Source of the DNA: an uncultured Oscillospiraceae bacterium
GTDB lineage: Bacteria > Bacillota > Clostridia > Oscillospirales > Oscillospiraceae
NCBI GenBank assembly: GCA_910587395.1
Contig: CAJULJ010000074.1
Coordinates: forward strand, 1-11,731
Reading direction: 5' to 3'
DNA length: 11,731 nt
In this document: piece by piece, positions 1-7,135 of the stretch
Layout: every line of letters begins with the position of its first letter
Numbering within the stretch: position 1 is the stretch's first letter
Notes under the pieces: generated by a model
What the model was told of the DNA's origin: nothing
Database searches by the model: none
The model's input: the letters and a program-made list of their open reading frames with translations, nothing else
Program-made: the position numbers and the translations under genes

Positions 1-785
1 AGGAAGTCACCGAGAACATGGACGCCTACGAGCTGGGCGTGGCCTCCGCCAAGGTGTACGACTTCATCTGGAGCGACTACTGCGACTGGTATATCGAGCT
101 GACCAAGGCCCGTTTGCAAAGCGACGACGAGGCCGCGAAAGTTCAGGCTCAAAACGTGCTGGTGTACGTTCTCACCGAGACGCTGAAGCTCCTGCACCCC
201 TTCATGCCCTTTATTACCGAGGAAATCTGGCAGGCCCTGCCCCACGCCCCCGGCATCGACGGAGGCTTCCTGATGCTCCAGAGCTGGCCGGTCTACCGCG
301 ACGCGCTGAACTTCCAGGAGGCGGAGGCCGCCATGGAGTCCATCAAGGACGTAATCGGCGCCATCCGCACCCGCCGCGCTGAGATGAACGTGCCCCCCTC
401 CAAGAAGGCGGCGCTGACCATCGTTACCTCCAAGGCGGACGTGTTCAACGCGGGCAAGGGTTTCCTGACCCGGCTGGCCTGGGCCTCCTCTATTGAGGTG
501 CGCCAGGACGAGCCGTCCGACCTCACCGGCCTGGTGGCGGACGTGACCCATGACGCCAAGGTGTATATGCCCCTGGCTGAGCTGGTGGATATTGAGAAGG
601 AGAAGGCCCGGCTCACCAAAGACCTGGGCAAAAAGCAGGGCGAGCTCAGGGGCCTGGAGGGCAAGCTGTCCAACCCCGGCTTCCTGAACAAGGCCCCCGC
701 TGAGGTGGTGGCTGCCGAGAAGGAGCGGGCGGAGAAGCTCAAGACCCTGATTGCCAAAATTCAGGAGCAGCTGGCCAATATGTAA
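1..785 (+). CDS. valS: Valyl-tRNA synthetase, C-terminal part (5' end outside window)
   Basis: ValRS charges tRNA-Val with valine in the cytoplasm. About 260 C-terminal residues are visible; the reading frame starts at base 3 and ends at TAA 783-785. The first residues contain ENMDAYELGVASAKVYDFIW and DWYIEL, typical of the anticodon-binding helical domain of class Ia synthetases, followed by LLHPFMPFITEEIW. The last ~70 residues, from about PLAELVDIEKEK, are rich in Lys, Glu and Leu and include LSNPGFLNKAP. They form the C-terminal coiled-coil arm that is characteristic of ValRS and contacts the tRNA elbow. The HIGH and KMSKS catalytic motifs must lie upstream of the window. The gene is followed by a hairpin terminator at 841-880 and then by the spoIIA operon on the same strand. 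Family assignment is firm; only the missing 5' part is unseen. Confidence 0.96.
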   Translation, partial: EVTENMDAYELGVASAKVYDFIWSDYCDWYIELTKARLQSDDEAAKVQAQNVLVYVLTETLKLLHPFMPFITEEIWQALPHAPGIDGGFLMLQSWPVYRDALNFQEAEAAMESIKDVIGAIRTRRAEMNVPPSKKAALTIVTSKADVFNAGKGFLTRLAWASSIEVRQDEPSDLTGLVADVTHDAKVYMPLAELVDIEKEKARLTKDLGKKQGELRGLEGKLSNPGFLNKAPAEVVAAEKERAEKLKTLIAKIQEQLANM

Positions 786-796
786 ATTTTTCCATC

Positions 797-821
797 CACA
801 ATTGCCCCTTCGGCAAATTGT
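797..821. other. Small imperfect hairpin after valS
   Basis: CACAATTGCC (797-806) pairs with GGCAAATTGTG (811-821, one bulged base) around a CCTTC loop. No T-run follows on either strand, so by itself it is a poor terminator. It may be a 3' mRNA structure of valS or a remnant. Low weight. Confidence 0.3.
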
Positions 822-840
822 GACCAGTCCAATCCATTAT

Positions 841-889
841 AATGAGCGCGATACGGGAAATTTCCCGTACCGCGCTCATTTTTGTTTGA
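841..889 (+). terminator. Strong hairpin terminator after valS, just upstream of spoIIAA
   Basis: Bases 841-880 form an almost perfect 40-base palindrome. Arm AATGAGCGCG (841-850) pairs with CGCGCTCATT (871-880). After one mismatch (851/870) the inner arm TACGGGAAA pairs with TTTCCCGTA. The hairpin runs into TTTTTGTTT, as expected of a Rho-independent terminator reading rightward. It most likely ends the valS transcript. A TATAAT (838-843) overlaps its left edge, and the spoIIAA ATG is 25 bases past its end, so it may also sit in a spoIIA leader. Confidence 0.85.
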
Positions 890-905
890 CCGAGGGGGAC
901 AAGCC

Positions 906-1211
906 ATGCCCATCACAGTGACCAGCCGGGACAGTCTGCTGACCATCGCCCTGTCCGGCGAAATTGACCACCACGGCGCCCGGGAGATGATGGCCCAGCT
1001 GGACGACGCCATCGCCACCCGCCTGCCCGCGCGCCTTGTTTTGGATATGTCCGGCGTCACCTTTATGGACAGCTCCGGCATCGCCGTACTGCTGCGCGCC
1101 CTGCGGCAGATTCAGCACATCGGCGGCACGCTGCGGGTGACCTCCATCCCCACCCAGGCCCGCCGGGTTCTGGACGCCGCCGGGGTGGGCAGGCTCATTA
1201 CCTTAGATTGA
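906..1211 (+). CDS. spoIIAA: Anti-sigma F factor antagonist SpoIIAA
   Basis: SpoIIAA is a STAS-domain protein of 101 residues. When unphosphorylated it binds SpoIIAB and releases SigF in the forespore; SpoIIAB phosphorylates it to switch it off. Visible hallmarks are GEIDHH near residues 18-23, matching the GELDHH of the Bacillus subtilis protein, and FMDSSGIAVLL at 53-63. Ser56 aligns with the phosphorylated Ser58 of B. subtilis. The ATG at 906 is preferred because GAGGGGG at 892-898 sits seven bases upstream; an in-frame TTG at 882 lies before that site. The protein lacks the roughly 15-residue C-terminal tail of the B. subtilis homologue. It is the first gene of spoIIAA-spoIIAB-sigF, with spoIIAB starting 15 bases downstream. 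No clear SigH-type promoter was found in the gap upstream. Confidence 0.95.
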   Translation: MPITVTSRDSLLTIALSGEIDHHGAREMMAQLDDAIATRLPARLVLDMSGVTFMDSSGIAVLLRALRQIQHIGGTLRVTSIPTQARRVLDAAGVGRLITLD

Positions 1212-1226
1212 GGAGGGCTACATAAG

Positions 1227-1670
1227 ATGAAAGCCATTGACCAGGTGATGATTACCTTCACCTCCCGCTCCGCCAACGAGGGCTTTGCCCGGGCGTGCGC
1301 GGCCTGCTTCGCCGCCCAACTGGACCCCACCCTGGACGAGGTGGCGGACATCAAGACCGCCGTGTCCGAGGCGGTGACCAACGCCATCGTCCACGCCTAC
1401 CCGGACTGTCTGGGGACGATTGTCATGCGCCTGCGGCTGTTTGACGGCGGCGTGCTGGAAATCCAGGTGAAGGACTCCGGCGTGGGCATTCCCGACGTGG
1501 ACCAGGCCCGGACGCCGCTCTTCACCACCGGCGGCGAGGAGCGCTCCGGCATGGGCTTCACCATCATGGAGAGCTTCATGGACGGCTTGAAGGTGCGCTC
1601 CCAGCCGGACAAGGGCACCACCGTCACCATGCGCAAGCGGATCGCCCGCAGGGCGGGCGCGCCCAGGTGA
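1227..1670 (+). CDS. spoIIAB: Anti-sigma F factor and serine kinase SpoIIAB
   Basis: SpoIIAB (147 residues) is a GHKL-fold ATPase. It holds SigF inactive in the predivisional cell and mother cell, and phosphorylates SpoIIAA. The ATP-binding motifs are in order: the N box EAVTNAIVHAY at 48-58 (Glu48 the likely general base, Asn52 the Mg-ligand position), the G1 box KDSGVGIPD at 82-90, and a lid plus G2 segment TTGGEERSGMGFTIME at 100-115. Length is close to the usual 140-150. AGGAGG at 1211-1216 begins at the last base of the spoIIAA stop codon, ten bases before the ATG. The TGA stop overlaps the GTG start of sigF in a GTGA junction. This fits translational coupling and a fixed ratio of anti-sigma to sigma factor. 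Confidence 0.95.
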   Translation: MKAIDQVMITFTSRSANEGFARACAACFAAQLDPTLDEVADIKTAVSEAVTNAIVHAYPDCLGTIVMRLRLFDGGVLEIQVKDSGVGIPDVDQARTPLFTTGGEERSGMGFTIMESFMDGLKVRSQPDKGTTVTMRKRIARRAGAPR

Positions 1671-2380
1671 GGGGGCTGGACGCCCCCGCCCTGCTGGAAG
1701 CGGCTCAGGCCGGGGACAACGACGCCTGTGAGCGCCTGCTCATCGACAACAGCGGGCTGATCTGGTCGGTGGCCCGGCGGTATTACGGACGGGGCGTGGA
1801 CCCGGAGGACCTGTATCAGCTGGGCTGCCTGGGATTTTTGAAGGCCATCCGGGGGTTTGACACCGAGTACGGCACCCAGTTTTCCACCTATGCCGTGCCC
1901 AAAATCGCGGGGGAGATCCGGCGGTTTCTGCGGGACGACGGGGCGGTGAAGGTCAGCCGGGGCACCAAGGAGCGGGCCGCTTCCCTGCGGCTCAAGCGTC
2001 AGGAGCTGTTTCAGCGGCTGGGCCGGGAGCCCACGGTGGGGGAGCTGGCGGAGGCGACGGGCTTAGAACCGGAGGAGATCGCTGCCGCCGACACCGCTGT
2101 GCTGGCCGTGGCCTCCTTGCAGGGGGAGAGCGGCGAGGACGGCTTTTCTTTGGAGACGGTGCTGGGCGACGAGGGCATTGAGGACGAGCTGGTGGAAAAG
2201 CTCACCCTGCGGCAGGCCATCGACGCCCTGCCGGAGCGGGAGCGTATGGTGATTTTGCTGCGCTTCTACAAAAACCTGACCCAGGATCGGGTGTCCAAGG
2301 TGCTGGGGGTGAGCCAGGTACAGGTGTCCCGCATCGAGCGCCGGGCGGTGGCAAAGCTGCGGGAGGCGCTGACAGAATAG
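1667..2380 (+). CDS. sigF: Forespore RNA polymerase sigma factor SigF
   Basis: SigF (237 residues) is the first compartment-specific sigma factor of sporulation and directs early forespore transcription. Region 2 spans about residues 24-92, with DLYQLGCLGFLKAI for core binding and FSTYAVPKIAGEIRRFLRDD for -10 recognition. Region 3 follows from VKVSRGTKER. Region 4 covers about 185-235 and carries the helix-turn-helix LTQDRVSKVLGVSQVQVSRIE, close to that of B. subtilis SigF. The order spoIIAA-spoIIAB-sigF separates it from SigG, SigE and SigB. The GTG at 1667 overlaps the spoIIAB stop by four bases. It has only a poor ribosome-binding site of its own, and the self-complementary GGGCGCGCCC (1655-1664) lies two bases before it, so translation probably depends on coupling. 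The N terminus is about 15-20 residues shorter than in B. subtilis. Confidence 0.94.
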   Translation: MRGLDAPALLEAAQAGDNDACERLLIDNSGLIWSVARRYYGRGVDPEDLYQLGCLGFLKAIRGFDTEYGTQFSTYAVPKIAGEIRRFLRDDGAVKVSRGTKERAASLRLKRQELFQRLGREPTVGELAEATGLEPEEIAAADTAVLAVASLQGESGEDGFSLETVLGDEGIEDELVEKLTLRQAIDALPERERMVILLRFYKNLTQDRVSKVLGVSQVQVSRIERRAVAKLREALTE

Positions 2381-2413
2381 CCCGGGCGGAGGTTTTGGCC
2401 CTCTGTCTGGGCT
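2379..2413 (+). terminator. Hairpin overlapping the sigF stop codon, probable spoIIA terminator
   Basis: AGCCCGGGCGGAGG (2379-2392) can pair along all 14 positions with CCTCTGTCTGGGCT-type sequence at 2400-2413, with three G-U pairs and a seven-base loop. The following GTCTATTTCT is only moderately T-rich, so termination may be partial. The first paired bases belong to the sigF TAG stop codon. It probably ends the spoIIA transcript together with the stronger terminator at 2551-2583. Confidence 0.5.
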
Positions 2414-2550
2414 GTCTATTTCTGACATTATAATGAAACAATCGTCGGATCAGCACCAAACCACGTTTGAATATCAATGTTTATTTCTATTTTTCCAAGT
2501 GGTGTATTCAACATGATTTTCCCACCCTATTGTAAACTAATTTTGGCTCA

Positions 2551-2583
2551 AAAAGGGCCCAGCTTTCCCGCTTGGGCCCTTTT
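2551..2583. terminator. Bidirectional terminator between convergent sigF and glnS
   Basis: AAAAGGGCCCA (2551-2561) is the perfect reverse complement of TGGGCCCTTTT (2573-2583), with an 11-base loop (or 9 if a G-U pair closes it). Read rightward the stem ends in TTTT. Read leftward, in the glnS direction, it ends in five T. It starts eight bases after the glnS stop codon. The symmetry and the convergent genes support a terminator shared by both operons. Confidence 0.85.
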
Positions 2584-2590
2584 GCTGTAA

Positions 2591-4276
<1,686 letters not shown>

Positions 4277-4284
4277 GTCTGTCA

Positions 4285-4290
4285 CTCCTT
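4285..4290 (-). promoter_or_regulatory. Ribosome-binding site that fixes the glnS start
   Basis: AAGGAG on the minus strand is eight bases upstream of ATG 4276. It overlaps the first base of the alternative GTG at 4285, which therefore cannot be the start served by this site. Confidence 0.85.
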
Positions 4291-4300
4291 GTTAAATTAA

Positions 4301-4338
4301 AATAGGTGGGCTTTGGGACATCCCAAAGCCCACCTATT
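4301..4338. repeat. Perfect 18-bp inverted repeat in the glnS promoter/leader
   Basis: AATAGGTGGGCTTTGGGA (4301-4318) and its exact reverse complement TCCCAAAGCCCACCTATT (4321-4338) are separated by two bases. On the minus strand the hairpin is followed by TTAATTTAAC, a weak terminator-like tail. It overlaps three bases of the predicted glnS -10 box and ends 24 bases before the glnS ATG. Possible roles: terminator for the upstream acetyltransferase transcript, a 5'-end hairpin or attenuator of glnS mRNA, or a palindromic operator. The sequence alone does not decide. Confidence 0.8.
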
Positions 4339-4364
4339 ATATCCGCTTTTGGCAAGAAAAGCAA
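4336..4364 (-). promoter_or_regulatory. Predicted sigma-A promoter for glnS
   Basis: On the minus strand TTGCTT (4364-4359) is followed by a 17-base spacer and a perfect TATAAT (4341-4336). Transcription would start near 4329, inside the inverted repeat. The glnS mRNA would then begin with the inner ten or so base pairs of that hairpin and have a leader of about 50 bases. The match to consensus is good; the exact start is inferred. Confidence 0.7.
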
Positions 4365-4491
4365 CTGAATATTTAGCCGCTCCCATTTGTTCTAACTGCT
4401 GATATGTGCTGCTCACACTTTTTATTTGAATTGTATAATTGCTCAATTCCATTTTTAAATAATTGAATTCTTCGCAGCTTTACTGCAACAC

Positions 4492-4932
4492 TTACAGTAT
4501 CTTCACAAAAAACGTTACCTGTCCCCCAGGAAATTCCGAATAATTATTCACCCTAAAGCATTTTTTAGAAAACTCATTCTGATTTTCCACAAGTCCAATC
4601 AAAGCTTTCATATCCTGTGTGACAACGCTCTCTGCAAGCTCAACAATTCTTTTTCCAAAGCCACGATTCCTTTTATCCGGCGCCACCATATAACTGATCT
4701 CGCCCATCTCATCGACTTTATCTATCCTTAATTGTCCTGCGGGCCCTGACTCATTCATCAAAATATATATATAACACTTTTTATCCAAGAGCTTGCTCCC
4801 AAACCATTTCATGTGAGCATCAAAGTCAATCACGTCTTTTGAGAAAGAATGTTCCCTTGTCAATGGGTCATTTCTCCATTCCAGTATGGTTTCAGCGTCA
4901 TCAATCGTCGCTTCCCTTAAATAAGTATTCAT
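4492..4932 (-). CDS. GNAT-family N-acetyltransferase, surface-sugar type (AT-rich, probably acquired)
   Basis: This 146-residue protein has the GNAT fold, which transfers an acetyl group from acetyl-CoA to an amine. The N-terminal YLREATIDDAETILEWRNDP followed by HMKWF at 40-44 is the pattern seen in acetyltransferases acting on amino-sugars, such as PseH-like enzymes (by recall). GEISYMVAPD leads into the acetyl-CoA loop RNRGFG at 88-93. The substrate is not determined. AGGAAGGG (4950-4943) lies ten bases before the ATG. The gene begins 39 bases after the lipoprotein stop and could be read through from it. It is clearly AT-rich: bases 4501-4620 are 36% GC by count, against 65% in 5041-5100 of the next gene. 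Codon use (ATA, TTA, AAA, AAT) also differs, which suggests horizontal transfer. No sugar-biosynthesis partner genes are nearby. Confidence 0.85.
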   Translation of the reverse strand: MNTYLREATIDDAETILEWRNDPLTREHSFSKDVIDFDAHMKWFGSKLLDKKCYIYILMNESGPAGQLRIDKVDEMGEISYMVAPDKRNRGFGKRIVELAESVVTQDMKALIGLVENQNEFSKKCFRVNNYSEFPGGQVTFFVKIL

Positions 4933-4971
4933 TTCTGATATTCCCTTCCTGAACGTAATCAGGGCGCCATG

Positions 4972-6120
4972 TCAATGCGGCTCCCCCGCTTCTGCCTGGG
5001 CCGCGTAATCCTCACAGGCGGGGTGAAGCGCCTCGGGCCAGGTATAGCCCAGCTCGGTCAGCTCCTCGTCGGTATACAGCAGCCGCACCGGCTCCGGTTC
5101 CTCCCCGGTCTCCTCCTGCTTCGCGGGCCACAGCCCCCGGGGGAGCAGGTGGCGGTAGCCCTCCGGAGTGGCCACGATGAGCCACAGCCCCGCCAGACCG
5201 TTTACCGGTTCCACCTCCACCCCGCACTGCTGGCACAGATACTCCATGGCCATGAGCAGTCCGAAATCGGAGACAGGCTCCCCGGACAGCGCCCCCAGGG
5301 CCATATTGGTCCCCTCTGGGGCCCGATCCCCGGCGGAGGAGCGGACAATGGTCGCCAGCTCCTCCACGGTGTATCCCTCCCCGGCGGGGGGATTGGACTC
5401 CAGCAGGGCGGAAGCGGCGGTTTCCAGCAGCTGGGCGTAATCCTTTTCCTCCTGGGCCACCACGCTTGCGCTCCGGCCCCAGCCCAGCTTGACCTCGATG
5501 ATCCTCCGCGTACCCGTCTCAGGGTAGAGAGAGACGGTTTTGACCGCCACATCGTGGTGGTGGTAAAGGGCGGGGGCGCAGAAGCAGGCCAGGTCCAGCA
5601 GCGCCTCCAGCAGCGCCTGGTCCCCTGAGAAATAGAAGGCCTGGAACACCGCGCTCTCCCCCTGCTCCGTCACCAGCCGCTCCAGCTCCTGGCGTACGCC
5701 GGCCAGCCCCTTGACCTCCCGCAGCGACCTCATCTCCTGAGCTGCCCGGGAATAGGAGATGCGCAGCTCCACCTCATAATAGGTGAGGATGCGGGTAACG
5801 TCATAGGTCAGGGACCGCACGGAGAACGCCCCCAGCGGGTCACCGTATATCACCTCGTCCTTGGCGTTGGCCAGATCGCCCTCCACATCTCCGGTGTAGT
5901 TGTACAGCCGGATGGTTCCCTGCGTCCGGTGGGCGCTCACAAAATAGAGCATGGCGTTTACCAGCCCCTGGTAGCTCTCCGCCCGCAGGACGGACTCGTC
6001 CTCCGTAACGGCATAATCCACATGGGTGGAGACGGTCTCATGCCCCCGCTCCAGCATGGCCGAGCAGCCGCTGAGCAGCAGCGCCGCGCACAAAATCAGG
6101 GCCAGAATTCGTTTCTTCAC
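4972..6120 (-). CDS. Lipoprotein with a degenerate transglutaminase-like domain
   Basis: A 382-residue predicted lipoprotein. After the start come KKR, a hydrophobic stretch and the lipobox LLSGC with Cys19, so export and lipid anchoring on the outer face of the membrane are expected. The GTG start at 6120 is chosen because GGAGGT (6132-6127) lies six bases upstream and the signal peptide starts there; longer in-frame starts add a charged leader without a ribosome site. Residues 20-260 match nothing I recognise. The C-terminal part resembles transglutaminase-like proteins of Clostridia: a helix start at PVSDFG, MEYLCQQCGVEVEPVNG, then LWLIVATPEGYRHLLP, and a tail TDEELTELGYTWPEALHPAC. By eye the catalytic Cys, His and Asp positions hold Ser284, Gly311 and Leu326, so it is probably inactive. 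It follows a yitT-family gene by 56 bases, possibly co-transcribed. The lipoprotein call is strong, the fold call moderate. Confidence 0.8.
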   Translation of the reverse strand: MKKRILALILCAALLLSGCSAMLERGHETVSTHVDYAVTEDESVLRAESYQGLVNAMLYFVSAHRTQGTIRLYNYTGDVEGDLANAKDEVIYGDPLGAFSVRSLTYDVTRILTYYEVELRISYSRAAQEMRSLREVKGLAGVRQELERLVTEQGESAVFQAFYFSGDQALLEALLDLACFCAPALYHHHDVAVKTVSLYPETGTRRIIEVKLGWGRSASVVAQEEKDYAQLLETAASALLESNPPAGEGYTVEELATIVRSSAGDRAPEGTNMALGALSGEPVSDFGLLMAMEYLCQQCGVEVEPVNGLAGLWLIVATPEGYRHLLPRGLWPAKQEETGEEPEPVRLLYTDEELTELGYTWPEALHPACEDYAAQAEAGEPH

Positions 6121-6126
6121 ACAAGC

Positions 6127-6132
6127 ACCTCC
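6127..6132 (-). promoter_or_regulatory. Ribosome-binding site supporting the GTG start of the lipoprotein
   Basis: GGAGGT on the minus strand stands six bases before GTG 6120. It places the start directly at the KKR of the signal peptide rather than at the in-frame ATG at 6138, which lies upstream of this site. Confidence 0.8.
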
Positions 6133-6176
6133 GTCCATGCGCCAAAGGTCCCTCGAGGAGAGGCCCCTTCGCTCCC

Positions 6177-7043
6177 TCACAGGTCGTCCTTCTTGTAGTC
6201 CCGGAATCCCTCGCCCAGCACCTCGTGGGCATTGCACACGATGACGAAGGCAATGGGATCAATGTCCTTGATGGTGGCCTTGATGGCGGCGATCTCCCGC
6301 TGCTTGAAGGCGCACATGAGCACGTTTTTCGCAGACCCGGTGTAGGCCCCCTGTCCGTGGAGGATGGTCACTCCCCGGTCCAGGTCCTTGACGATGGCGT
6401 CGGCGATCTCCTTGTTCCTGTCGCTGATGATATAGGCCACCTTGGCCGTATCCATGCCGTAGAGCACCCCGTCCATGACGATGGTGGAGATATACAGCGC
6501 CACCAGGCCGTACAGCGCGGCGTACAGCGTCCGGAACGCCACGGACACCGCCACAATCACCGCCAGATCGATGCCCATCAGCAGCTTGCCCATGGGCAGC
6601 CAGGCCAGCTTCAGCTTGAGCAGGCGGGCCATCAGGTCGGTGCCGCCGGTGGTGGCCCCCTGCTGAAAGATCAGCCCCAGGGACAGCCCCATCAGCAGCC
6701 CGCCGAAAATGCAGGCCAGCAACGGCTCCATCGGCTCCCACTCCCGCAGGGGGGTGAGCACATCGATGAATACCGACGAGATGAACATGGCGTACAGCGA
6801 CGACACCAGCAGCCGCCCGCCGATGAGCTTCCATCCCAGGATAAACAGCGGGACGTTCAGCACGATGACGGTAACTCCGATGGGAAAGGCCGGGATCAGA
6901 TAGTTGATGATCTGGGCCGCGCCGGTGATGCCGCCGAAGGCGATGCCGTTGGGGGCGTAGCACCACACAAAGCCCAGCGCGTAGATGGCGGAGGCCGCAG
7001 TGACGATCAGAACGGGCAGCAGGGTCTTTTTCAATCGGGCCAT
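6177..7043 (-). CDS. YitT-family membrane protein (DUF161 membrane part, DUF2179 C-terminal domain)
   Basis: A 288-residue integral membrane protein. Hydrophobic segments lie at about 8-28, 50-75, 80-97, 107-128 and 150-190. Between them are GGITGAAQIINY and the glycine-rich QQGATTGGTDLMARLL, typical of the YitT/DUF161 family. The last ~85 residues, from about VAYIISDRNKEIADAI to VIVCNAHEVLGEGF, form the soluble DUF2179 domain that usually ends these proteins; HGQGAYTGSAKNVLMC fits its conserved core. Members are widespread in Firmicutes, and I know of no settled biochemical function; a transporter or channel role is only a guess. The ATG at 7043 has GGAGG (7054-7050) six bases upstream. It lies 92 bases after the topoisomerase A gene and 56 bases before the lipoprotein gene, all on one strand. 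Confidence 0.92.
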   Translation of the reverse strand: MARLKKTLLPVLIVTAASAIYALGFVWCYAPNGIAFGGITGAAQIINYLIPAFPIGVTVIVLNVPLFILGWKLIGGRLLVSSLYAMFISSVFIDVLTPLREWEPMEPLLACIFGGLLMGLSLGLIFQQGATTGGTDLMARLLKLKLAWLPMGKLLMGIDLAVIVAVSVAFRTLYAALYGLVALYISTIVMDGVLYGMDTAKVAYIISDRNKEIADAIVKDLDRGVTILHGQGAYTGSAKNVLMCAFKQREIAAIKATIKDIDPIAFVIVCNAHEVLGEGFRDYKKDDL

Positions 7044-7086
7044 AGAGCGCCTCCAATCATTTCAACATACAAACGTTTCTTATTTC

Positions 7087-7120
7087 GCTTCCCCTTTTCT
7101 TTTTAAAGGAAAAAGGAAGC
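7087..7120. other. Intergenic hairpin between the topoisomerase A gene and the yitT-family gene
   Basis: GCTTCCCCTTTTCTTT pairs with AAAGGAAAAAGGAAGC, giving 15 pairs with one mismatch and two G-U pairs when read as RNA on the minus strand. A tight A/T loop closes it. No T-run follows on either strand, so it is not a canonical terminator. It could be an mRNA processing or stability structure within a polycistronic message. Confidence 0.5.
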
Positions 7121-7135
7121 CGCCGGAGGCACGCT

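Noticed and set aside
882..905. Longer SpoIIAA beginning at TTG 882
   Set aside because: The ribosome-binding site GAGGGGG (892-898) lies downstream of that codon and is correctly spaced for ATG 906; the extra residues do not match the family.
2433..2516. 27-codon ORF (ATG 2433) after sigF next to a TATAAT at 2429-2434
   Set aside because: No ribosome-binding site, no -35 box at proper spacing, start codon overlaps the TATAAT, and it lies between two terminators.
4339..4491. T-box riboswitch upstream of glnS
   Set aside because: Expected for some tRNA synthetase genes, but no AGGGTGGNACCGCG-type T-box or specifier-stem architecture is visible, and the promoter is too close to the gene to allow one.
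6121..6237. Longer lipoprotein N terminus (39 extra residues)
   Set aside because: The extension has no ribosome-binding site, would bury the signal peptide, and overlaps the end of the yitT-family gene.
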